Source: Cryptosporangium arvum DSM 44712
GTDB lineage: Bacteria; Actinomycetota; Actinomycetes; Mycobacteriales; Cryptosporangiaceae
Direction of reading: 5' to 3'
NCBI RefSeq assembly: GCF_000585375.1
Contig: NZ_KK073874.1
Location: forward strand, 558,001 to 622,000
DNA length: 64,000 nt
This document shows, piece after piece, positions 1 to 7,646 of this stretch. Position numbers and translations under genes: made by a program. The notes under the pieces are model-generated. The model did not search any database. It saw nothing but the letters and a program-made list of their open reading frames with translations, and was not told the origin of the DNA. Every line of letters starts with the position of its first letter. Position 1 is the stretch's first letter.

Positions 1-62
1 GACTGGTGGCCAGGCGTCGGCTGGAGGACGTGTTCCTGGAACTCGTGGGGGAGCAACGATGA
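1..62 (+). CDS. ABC transporter ATP-binding protein, C-terminal end only
   Basis: Only the last 19 codons lie in the window (reading frame starts at base 3, stop at 60-62). They encode ...RRLEDVFLELVGEQR, and the LEDVFLEL-type ending is typical of drug-export or ABC-2 ATPase subunits. The stop overlaps the start of the permease gene (ATGA at 59-62), so the two are translationally coupled halves of one exporter. The nucleotide-binding motifs lie upstream of the window, so the substrate cannot be judged. Confidence 0.8.
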   Translation, partial: LVARRRLEDVFLELVGEQR

Positions 63-904
63 CCGCGTCGATTCATCGGCCCGGACGGACGCTGCGGTTC
101 GGCGCCGAGTTCGCGCGCCAGCTCACCCGCCGGCGTACCCAGATCGCGCTGGGGTTCCTGATCGTGCTGCCGCTGATCCTGGTGGCGGCGTTCAAGATCG
201 GCGTCCCCGACGACCCCGACTCGGCGCAGGAAGGCAACAGCCTCGCCGACCTGGCCACCTCGAGCGGCGCGAACTTCACGCTGTTCTCGATCTTCGTGGC
301 GTCGAGCTTCCTGCTGCTGGTGGTGGTCGCGCTGTTCTGCGGCGACACGGTGGCCAGCGAAGCGAGCTGGGGGACGCTGCGCTACCTGCTGGCGTCGCCG
401 GTCCCGCGGGGCCGGCTGCTGCGTCAGAAGCTGACCGTCGGCCTGGCCTACAGCGGGTTCGCCCTCGCGTTGCTGCCGACCGTGGCGATGATCGCCGGGA
501 CGCTCGCGTTCGGCTGGGGACCGCTGCGTACTCAGCTCGGCGTCGACATCCCGGCGGTCGAAGCGCTCGGGCGCATCGTTCTCGCGGTCGTCTATATCGC
601 TATCACGTTGCTACCCGTGGCCGGGCTCGCGTTCTACCTCTCGGTACGAACCGATGCCCCATTGGGCGCGGTCGGCGGCGCGGTGATGCTGTGGATCATC
701 TCGAATATTCTGGAAGCGGTCACCGCGCTCGGAGATCTTCGCGCGCTGCTTCCGACCCGTTACGGAACGGCGTGGTTGTCGCTGCTTTCCTCCCCGATCG
801 AGGCCGAAGACATGGTGAAGGGCGCGGTTTCGGCCGTTGCCTACACAACCGTCTTTCTCGCCCTGGCATGGTGGCGCTTTCTCCGGAAAGACATCGTCAG
901 TTGA
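59..904 (+). CDS. ABC-2 type transporter permease
   Basis: A 281-residue polytopic membrane protein. The first helix is at residues ~30-48, followed by an extracellular stretch (~48-72) and at least five more hydrophobic segments. The segment after ~95 (FCGDTVASEASWGTLRYLLASPVPRGRLL) is the cytoplasmic coupling region typical of ABC-2 and NosY-like permeases: E..GTLRYLLASPV...LL..K. It would pair with the ATPase whose end overlaps its start (ATGA). The exported substrate is not evident. The ATG at 59 is fixed by the overlap with the upstream stop. Confidence 0.85.
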   Translation: MTASIHRPGRTLRFGAEFARQLTRRRTQIALGFLIVLPLILVAAFKIGVPDDPDSAQEGNSLADLATSSGANFTLFSIFVASSFLLLVVVALFCGDTVASEASWGTLRYLLASPVPRGRLLRQKLTVGLAYSGFALALLPTVAMIAGTLAFGWGPLRTQLGVDIPAVEALGRIVLAVVYIAITLLPVAGLAFYLSVRTDAPLGAVGGAVMLWIISNILEAVTALGDLRALLPTRYGTAWLSLLSSPIEAEDMVKGAVSAVAYTTVFLALAWWRFLRKDIVS

Positions 905-1002
905 GGGGTATCCGGTAGTCGCATCCCTGACGAGTCCGCCCCTTTGAAGGGCCCGGACTGCGACCATGCAGCAGACCACCCTCGCACCCAAAGGATCGTG
1001 TG

Positions 1003-1794
1003 ATGTTCAAAAAGCTCTCGGCGATGTTCGGCGGCGGCGCGTCCGTCGATACCGTGCTCGCCTCTCCGCACACCCGGCCGGGCGACGTGCTCCGCGGCGA
1101 GGTGCGGATCAGTGGCGGCAACGTCGAGATGGTCGTCGACCGGGTGGAACTCGAGCTGGTCGCCAAGGTCGAGGTGGAGGGTGAATCCGCCGGCGGGGAC
1201 GACTACGAGTACAACACGATGCTGCCGTTCCAGCGCCTGCACCTCGGACACCGGTTCAGCCTGCAGCCCGGTGCGCGCCACGCGGTCCCGTTCGAGCTCG
1301 CGGTGCCCTGGGAGACCCCGGTGACGACCGTCAACGGGCAACCGTTGCACGGCATGCGGCTCGGCGTCCGCACCGAGCTGGAGCTGGCCGGTTCGCTGGA
1401 CAAGGGCGACATGGACCCGATCCAGGTCAACCCGCTGCCGGCTCAGGCCCGCCTGCTCGACGCGTTCAGCCGGCTCGGTTTCCAGTTCAAGGGCGCCGAC
1501 CTGGAGCGGGGCACGCTCTACGGGTCGCGGCTGCCGTTCTACCAGGAGATCGAGTACTACCCGGCGCACCAGTACGCCGGCACGATCAACGAGCTCGAGG
1601 TCACCTTCATCTCCGGCCCGCAGTCGATGGACGTCCTGCTGGAGCTGGACAAGCGCGGCGGCTTCCTGACATCGGGCAGCGACGCCTACAACCGGTTCAC
1701 CGTGCAGTACGCGGGCGCCGAGCAGCTCAACTGGGAGCAGTGGCTCCACGAGCACCTGCAGATCCTGACCCAGCGGAGGGGCATGTTCCACTGA
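1003..1794 (+). CDS. Spo0M-family sporulation-control / arrestin-like protein
   Basis: 263 residues, beginning MFKKLSAMFGGGASVDTVL with the TRPGDVLRGEVRISGG segment characteristic of the Spo0M family. These proteins have two arrestin-like beta-sandwich halves. The N-terminal half (~20-130) contains the RFSLQPG...PFELAVPWETPVT segment and the C-terminal half (~135-250) contains FYQEIEYYPA. The family is linked to sporulation and cell-division control in Bacillus and Streptomyces; its biochemical role is unsettled. The ATG at 1003 is chosen over the GTG at 1000 because AAGGA at 991-995 lies 7 nt ahead. It appears monocistronic, with ~100 nt upstream and ~250 nt downstream before the thrC ATG. 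Confidence 0.85.
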   Translation: MFKKLSAMFGGGASVDTVLASPHTRPGDVLRGEVRISGGNVEMVVDRVELELVAKVEVEGESAGGDDYEYNTMLPFQRLHLGHRFSLQPGARHAVPFELAVPWETPVTTVNGQPLHGMRLGVRTELELAGSLDKGDMDPIQVNPLPAQARLLDAFSRLGFQFKGADLERGTLYGSRLPFYQEIEYYPAHQYAGTINELEVTFISGPQSMDVLLELDKRGGFLTSGSDAYNRFTVQYAGAEQLNWEQWLHEHLQILTQRRGMFH

Positions 1795-1911
1795 CGCTTC
1801 CTCAGTGTGAAGGCGCCCGCACAGTGAGCCAGGTAACTCCCAGCAGGTGTGCGGAATCGATTTGGCTCGCCGGGCGGGCGCCGTAAACTGGGCGACACAA
1901 CTTCATAGGAA

Positions 1912-2038
1912 CTCATCCAGAGGGGCAGAGGGATACGGCCCGGTGAAGCCCCGGCAACCATCGCATCCAGCGAATCTCGCACAGCGAGGCAGGTGCGACA
2001 GGTGCCAACTCCGTCCCGGTTGAACCGGGAGAGATGAG
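1912..2038 (+). promoter_or_regulatory. SAM-I (S-box) type riboswitch ahead of thrC
   Basis: The P1 helix is CTCATC (1912-1917) paired with GATGAG (2033-2038). Between them are the S-box core signatures: GAGGGGCAGAGGGA with the kink-turn side, GAAGCCCCGGCAACC (1944-1958), GGTGCCAACTCC (~2001-2012) and a GTCCCGG/CCGGGAGA helix. The 3' strand of P1 runs straight into the Shine-Dalgarno region (GAGGA, 2036-2040) of the gene starting at 2051. SAM binding should therefore hide the ribosome site, making translational rather than terminator-based control the likely mode (inference). No terminator hairpin with a U-run follows. Confidence 0.85.
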
Positions 2039-2050
2039 GATGGCCTCGCC

Positions 2051-3322
2051 ATGACGTCGCTGCTTGCTGCCCAGGACACCGCCAGCCCCGCTCGCGTGCT
2101 GCGCTGCCGTAACTGCGGTGCGGAGTTCCCGCTCATCGCGATCCACGCCTGTGCCGAGTGTTTCGGCCCGCTGGAGGTCGGTTACGACGCCGACGCGCTC
2201 GCGTCGGTGACCCGGGAACAGATCGAGGCCGGTCCGCAGAACATCTGGCGTTACGCGCCGCTCCTGCCCGTCGGTCAGGACCCCGACGACCGGGTTTCGC
2301 TCAATCCCGGTCTGACGCCGCTCGTCCGGGCCGACCGGCTGGCCGCCGCGATCGGCCTGAACGCTCCGCTCTGGGTCAAGGACGACTCCGCGAACCCGAC
2401 CCACTCGTTCAAGGACCGGGTCGTCTCGCTGGCTCTCACCGCCGCCAAGGGGCTCGGCTACCGCTCGGTGGCCTGCGCGTCCACCGGCAACCTGGCCAAC
2501 TCGGTGGCCGCGCACGCCGCCCGGGTCGGCTGGCAGGCCACCGTGTTCATCCCGGCCGACCTGGAGCCCAGCAAGATCCTCGCCTCCGCGGTCTACAACC
2601 CCCGCCTGGTCGCCGTCGACGGCAGCTACGACGACGTCAACCGGCTGACCAGCGAACTGCAGGAGGACGACGCGTTCGAGTCGACCGCGTTCGTCAACCA
2701 GAACGTGCGGCCGTACTACGCCGAGGGTTCCAAGACGCTCGGCTACGAGGTGGCCGAGCAGCTCGGATGGCGGCTCCCGGCGCAGGTCGTCGTGCCGATC
2801 GCCTCGGGCTCGCTGCTCACCAAGATCGACAAGGCGTTCGGCGAGCTGGTGAAGGCCGGGATCGTGTCCGACGCCGACTGGAAGGTCTTCGGCGCCCAGT
2901 CGGCCGGCTGCTCGCCGGTCTACACCGCGTTCGCCGAGGGACACGACGTCGTCCGCCCGGTGAAGCCGACCGGCATCGCGAAGTCGCTGAACATCGGCAA
3001 CCCGGCTGACGGGCCCTACGTGCTCGACGCGGTGCGCCGCACCGGGGGGTCGATCGCCGCGGTCGACGACGACGACATCCGGGACGGCATCCGGCTGCTC
3101 GCCGAGACGACCGGCATCTTCGGTGAGACCGCGGGTGGGGTCACGGTCGCGGTGCTGAAGAAGCTGGTCGAGTCGGGCGAGCTCGACCCGAACGCCGAGA
3201 CCGTCATCTTCAACACCGGCGAGGGCCTGAAGACCGCCGACGCGATCGAAGGTCGCGTCGGTCCCACCCACCGGATCGCGCCGTCGCTTCGCGGAGCACG
3301 GGAAGCCGGCCTGCTCGGCTGA
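2051..3322 (+). CDS. thrC: Threonine synthase (PLP-dependent, fold type II)
   Basis: 423 residues. It converts O-phosphohomoserine to threonine and phosphate. The N-terminus carries a zinc-ribbon-like pair, CRNCG (~19-23) and CAEC (~35-38), as in many actinobacterial and plant-like threonine synthases. The PLP lysine is in NPTHSFKDR (Lys121); the phosphate-binding loop is SGSLLTK, preceded by the substrate-loop motif STGNLANS (~141). Length and motif order are those of an intact enzyme. It stands alone, not with hom or thrB, directly behind a SAM riboswitch. Start ATG at 2051 has GAGGA ~10 nt upstream. A four-codon frame (2040-2054) overlaps the start. A relaxed or methionine-related substrate cannot be excluded. 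Confidence 0.9.
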   Translation: MTSLLAAQDTASPARVLRCRNCGAEFPLIAIHACAECFGPLEVGYDADALASVTREQIEAGPQNIWRYAPLLPVGQDPDDRVSLNPGLTPLVRADRLAAAIGLNAPLWVKDDSANPTHSFKDRVVSLALTAAKGLGYRSVACASTGNLANSVAAHAARVGWQATVFIPADLEPSKILASAVYNPRLVAVDGSYDDVNRLTSELQEDDAFESTAFVNQNVRPYYAEGSKTLGYEVAEQLGWRLPAQVVVPIASGSLLTKIDKAFGELVKAGIVSDADWKVFGAQSAGCSPVYTAFAEGHDVVRPVKPTGIAKSLNIGNPADGPYVLDAVRRTGGSIAAVDDDDIRDGIRLLAETTGIFGETAGGVTVAVLKKLVESGELDPNAETVIFNTGEGLKTADAIEGRVGPTHRIAPSLRGAREAGLLG

Positions 3323-3333
3323 TTCCGGACCCT

Positions 3334-3367
3334 CGAACGGCCCCGCACATCAGTGCGGGGTCGTTCG
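3334..3367 (+). terminator. Strong hairpin after thrC
   Basis: CGAACGGCCCCGCAC (3334-3348) pairs with GTGCGGGGTCGTTCG (3353-3367) through one G-T wobble around a 4-nt loop. It begins 11 nt after the thrC stop. There is no good U-run, as is common for high-GC terminators. Confidence 0.75.
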
Positions 3368-3781
3368 TCCGTCGGGAACTTGAGAGAGTGGTCTTCGTTC
3401 CTCGAAATAAGACCTGCGATTCGACCAACGCGGAATAAAATTGTATAAAGCGGTACGAATAACGCGGTAGGTAGTAGAGATGATTAGCAGGGCCTGAAAC
3501 GCTGAGCGGCATAACCGGGGATACCTCTTACTCAGACTAGTGAGGCTGGTGGTTCTCCTGGTTTTCACGCCGATTAGTGCGAGAGCGCAAAAAGTTGCTT
3601 CGTGCGACTGCCCTTTTCGGAGCGTCGCTTTCGCGCTGCCTAGAGGTCCGGTACCGTCCTGACCGGTCGTAGTTCTTGCCAGTGTTCGTGCGATCTGCAG
3701 TGCGGGGCTCTTGGACGAAGACCCGGAGCGCATGGTCAAGGAGTGCGTTTCGTGGGCACCAGTAAGTGAGGGAAGTGCACA
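3368..3781 (+). promoter_or_regulatory. AT-richer intergenic leader region upstream of the cold-shock gene
   Basis: 414 nt without a convincing ORF. The first part (~3390-3540) is clearly less GC-rich than its surroundings, with AATAAAATTGTATAAAG-type sequence, which fits a promoter zone. The rest precedes the csp start and could be a structured 5' UTR of the kind that cold-shock mRNAs carry; an RNA-thermometer role is only inferred. GAGGGA at 3768-3773 is the ribosome site for the GTG at 3782. Confidence 0.45.
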
Positions 3782-3988
3782 GTGGCGCAGGGCACTGTCA
3801 AGTGGTTCAACTCCGAGAAGGGGTATGGCTTCATCGCTGTCGACGGCGGCGCTGATGTCTTCGTCCATTACTCGGCGATCATGATGGACGGCTACAAGTC
3901 TCTCGAAGACGGCCAGCGAGTCGACTTCGAAGTGACTCAGGGTCCGAAGGGTCCGCAGGCAGAACGAGTCACGGTCGTCGCGTCCTAG
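3782..3988 (+). CDS. CspA-family cold-shock protein
   Basis: 68 residues, a single cold-shock domain (OB fold) that binds single-stranded RNA/DNA. RNP1 is KGYGFIAV (~16-23) and RNP2 is VFVHYSAI (~30-37); the N-terminus is [17 protein letters not shown]. Full length for the family (65-70 aa). GTG start at 3782 with GAGGGA 8 nt upstream. It is flanked by a ~410-nt leader and a strong terminator, so it is a single-gene unit. It probably acts as an RNA chaperone or antiterminator; whether it is cold-inducible cannot be seen. Family members often end their gene names in A-F, but the exact one cannot be assigned. Confidence 0.95.
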   Translation: MAQGTVKWFNSEKGYGFIAVDGGADVFVHYSAIMMDGYKSLEDGQRVDFEVTQGPKGPQAERVTVVAS

Positions 3989-4002
3989 TTCCAAGACTTC
4001 AG

Positions 4003-4050
4003 CGAGGCCCGTTCCGGTGGGTGCGACCGGAACGGGCCTCGTCTGTTTTG
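4003..4050 (+). terminator. Intrinsic terminator of the cold-shock gene
   Basis: A perfect 16-bp stem: CGAGGCCCGTTCCGGT (4003-4018) and its complement (4026-4041), with a 7-nt loop, followed by TCTGTTTTGTT. This is the clearest rho-independent terminator in the window. Confidence 0.92.
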
Positions 4051-4197
4051 TTGGGCCGGTCGGTAAACCGGAGCGCTATTTCCCGGCGGCTATTCGTCGA
4101 TTCGAACGAACTCCCGGATTGCCGCGCGATCGCCGTCCGCCTCGCCGGGAGGGCCGCCGGAGCGAGGTCCGGACGCCTGTGGGACCCTCCCCGTTTG

Positions 4198-4224
4198 CTT
4201 GCACTCGCCTGGGTCGAGTGCTAA
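4198..4224 (+). promoter_or_regulatory. CIRCE element, copy 1 (HrcA operator)
   Basis: CTTGCACTC-N9-GAGTGCTAA, matching the CIRCE consensus TTAGCACTC-N9-GAGTGCTAA with two mismatches in the left arm. It lies about 180 nt ahead of groEL. HrcA repression, released by heat shock, is established for such sites. Confidence 0.9.
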
Positions 4225-4232
4225 ACAGGAGA

Positions 4233-4259
4233 TTGGCACTCGGTAGTCTTGAGTGCCAA
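4233..4259 (+). promoter_or_regulatory. CIRCE element, copy 2 (HrcA operator)
   Basis: TTGGCACTC-N9-GAGTGCCAA, a perfect inverted repeat 8 nt after copy 1. Tandem CIRCE boxes ahead of groEL-type genes are typical of actinobacteria. Confidence 0.9.
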
Positions 4260-4273
4260 GGTCGGGGAGGTGA

Positions 4274-6031
<1,758 letters not shown>

Positions 6032-6061
6032 GTCCCGCCTAGCTAGCTCGCACCACGTAAA

Positions 6062-6093
6062 GGGCGGGCCCGGATTCCCGGGCCCGCCCTTTC
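6062..6093 (+). terminator. Terminator of groEL
   Basis: A 12-bp GC stem, GGGCGGGCCCGG (6062-6073) with CCGGGCCCGCCC (6078-6089), loop ATTC, then TTTCG. Confidence 0.88.
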
Positions 6094-6142
6094 GTGCGCC
6101 CGGCTTTTTTTCCCCGCCGCGAGGTACCGGGGGCTGTGAGGA

Positions 6143-6310
6143 GCCTGCGGGGCTATGACGGGCTCGTGGGGTTACGACGGGCTCGCGGGGCTACGACGGG
6201 CTCGCGGGGCAACGAGGAACCTGCGGGGCTATGACGGGCTCGCGGGGCTATGACGGGCTCGTGGGGCTACGACGAGGCTCGCGGCCTTCGGCGAGTTCCC
6301 GGCGCTGCGG
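6143..6310 (+). repeat. 19-nt degenerate tandem array
   Basis: About eight head-to-tail units of the form CTCGCGGGGCTAYGACGGG, with C/T changes and a few indels, ending in diverged units (TTCCCGGCGCTGCGGCGAG). The 19-nt period is not a multiple of three, which argues against a coding repeat. Confidence 0.8.
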
Positions 6311-6383
6311 CGAGTTCCCGGGCCTAAAGCCGCGTGTTCGGCCCCGGGATCTCGTCGAGCGCCCGATTTCTCGTCGGCGCGCG
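6311..6383 (+). repeat. ~75-nt dispersed unit, copy 1
   Basis: Begins CGAGTTCCCGGGCCTAAAG and ends CGATTTCTCGTCGGCGCG. It shares the order TTCCCGGGCCTA - GTGTTYGGCC - CTYGTCGAG - CGATTTCTCGTCGGC with the four other copies. Confidence 0.7.
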
Positions 6384-6489
6384 GTCTGCGTGGTGCGCGT
6401 GGTGCGTATGGTGCACGTGATCTTTGGGCCGCAGACGCTGCGCCGGTAAGGCGAGAGTTACGGGTTATCGAAAGCTTCCGGCGGTAGGA

Positions 6490-6567
6490 CGAATTCTCGG
6501 GCCTAACGCCCTGTGTTTGCCCTCCGACAACTTGTCGAGTACCCGCTTTCTTGCCGGCATGCGTGGG
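6490..6567 (+). repeat. ~75-nt dispersed unit, copy 2
   Basis: CGAATTCTCGGGCCTAACG ... GACAACTTGTCGAGTACC ... TTGCCGGCATGCGTGGG. It is about two-thirds identical to copy 1 by eye and differs mainly by substitutions. Confidence 0.7.
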
Positions 6568-6647
6568 CCGTGGGCCGTGGGCCGAAGGGCGTGGGCTGCT
6601 GGGGGCCGTGCGGCGGGAGTGCGCGCGCCACGAGACCTTCCGGGCTA

Positions 6648-6723
6648 CGACGGGTTTCCGGCTCTACAGTCGTGCACTTGCCCCGACAACTCGCAGAGCA
6701 CTCGATTTCTCGTCAGCGTGCAC
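6648..6723 (+). repeat. ~75-nt dispersed unit, copy 3
   Basis: CGACGGGTTTCCGGCTCTA ... CCCCGACAACTCGCAGAGC ... CGATTTCTCGTCAGCGTG. The 5' flank (GGGCTACGACGGG) resembles the 19-nt array unit. Confidence 0.65.
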
Positions 6724-6998
6724 GAGCCGCGTGGGCATGGGGCCGCAGGGGTGAGGAACCGCGGACCGCTGGCGCCACGAGCTATAGGTGTCAGGAGTCT
6801 GCTGGGGGGCCAGGACTCTGCTGGGGGCCATGAGTCAGGAGTCTGTTGGGGATCAGGAGCCTGTTGGTTCGCGAGGGCTGCAGGGGAGCCGCGGGGCTGC
6901 AGTGCTTCAGGGGTCGGGGGCGGCAGCGGACCACCAGGCTGCAGGGTTGCAGGGGGCGGGGTGGGAGTTCGCCGGGTGCGAGAAGTTCTGGAGCTCCA

Positions 6999-7055
6999 AC
7001 GAATTCCGGGACTCGAGCCCCGTGTTTGGCCTCGGACAACCTGCCGGCATGGCCG
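6999..7055 (+). repeat. ~75-nt dispersed unit, copy 4 (shortened)
   Basis: ACGAATTCCGGGACTCGAG ... GTGTTTGGCCTCGGACAAC ... CTGCCGGCATGGCCGG. The stretch between the GACAAC and GCCGGCAT blocks is missing compared with the other copies. Confidence 0.6.
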
Positions 7056-7338
7056 GTCGCGTACGGCGGGCTCGACTTGGCTCCAGAGATTGCTGACGAC
7101 CGTGGGCTGCGCAGTACTTTCTGCCCCGCCTCAATCGCTTGGCCTGGACCTCGCCGGACCGCGCTGTTCGCCTCCCGCACGGGGGAATAGCGGCTGCGCT
7201 TCTTCCTGCCGATCGTGCGCAAGGAGGAGGTCTGGGTGCCTGCTCGTTCAGTGAACCGGGCGCCGGCAGAGAACCGGCCTCGCGCAAGCGTCCGACTTTC
7301 GCGCCGTACTCCCAGGACTACGACGGGTTCCTGGGGCT

Positions 7339-7412
7339 ACGACGAGCTTCCGGGCCCAGATCCGTGCGTTTGGCCCCGAGAGCTTGTCCATTTTCCCGTC
7401 GGCATGCGTGGG
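7339..7412 (+). repeat. ~75-nt dispersed unit, copy 5
   Basis: ACGACGAGCTTCCGGGCCC ... GTGCGTTTGGCCCCGAGAG ... CCCGTCGGCATGCGTGGGC. It is preceded by GGGGCTACGACGAG-type array units, as is copy 3. Confidence 0.65.
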
Positions 7413-7479
7413 CGCGGTGGCGGGGCGGCAGGAACCGCGTAGCTACGGCGGCGAGAGCTAAGGGGTGGGGCTGGCGGGC

Positions 7480-7646
7480 GGAAATTAACGGGTGACGCTA
7501 GCCCGCGGGAGTTAACGGGGCAGCGCTAGCGGGCGGGAGCAAACGGGCGGGGCGCCCGCGGGGGTTAGCGGGCGGGGTCAGCGGGCGGGAGTTGACGGGT
7601 GGGGTCAGCGGGTGGGAGATGACGGTGCGGGAGATGGTGGGGTGGG
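7480..7646 (+). repeat. G-rich degenerate repeat next to the subtilase 3' end
   Basis: Units around GCTAGCGGGCGGGAGTTAACGGG recur about six times with drift (AGCGGGCGGGAGCAAACGGG, AGCGGGCGGGAGTTGACGGG, AGCGGGTGGGAGATGACGG). The many GGG and GGGG runs could form G-quadruplexes on the + strand. The region abuts the stop of the leftward subtilase and may act in its 3' end formation. Confidence 0.65.

Larger units (their letters stand above)
6094..7646. other. 1.5-kb gene-poor, repeat-built intergenic region
   Basis: No reading frame here looks like a protein: long open frames exist on the + strand (for example 6424-7254), but they read through repeats, are rich in Arg/Gly/Ser/Cys, lack ribosome sites and match no family. 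The sequence consists of degenerate repeats listed separately: a 19-nt tandem array, five diverged ~75-nt units, a Gly/Leu-codon-like CTGCAGGGG/TGCTGGGGG tract and a terminal G-rich array. It is bounded by the groEL terminator and the 3' end of the leftward subtilase gene. It may be decaying sequence, an untranslated RNA source or a structural spacer. Confidence 0.7.

Noticed and set aside
2040-2054. Four-codon frame MASP ending inside the thrC start
   Set aside because: No usable ribosome site of its own within the riboswitch P1 strand; kept only as a remark.
6424-7254. A 276-codon open frame on the + strand in the repeat region
   Set aside because: It reads through the 75-nt repeats, has no ribosome site, an improbable Arg/Gly/Cys/Ser composition and no family resemblance.
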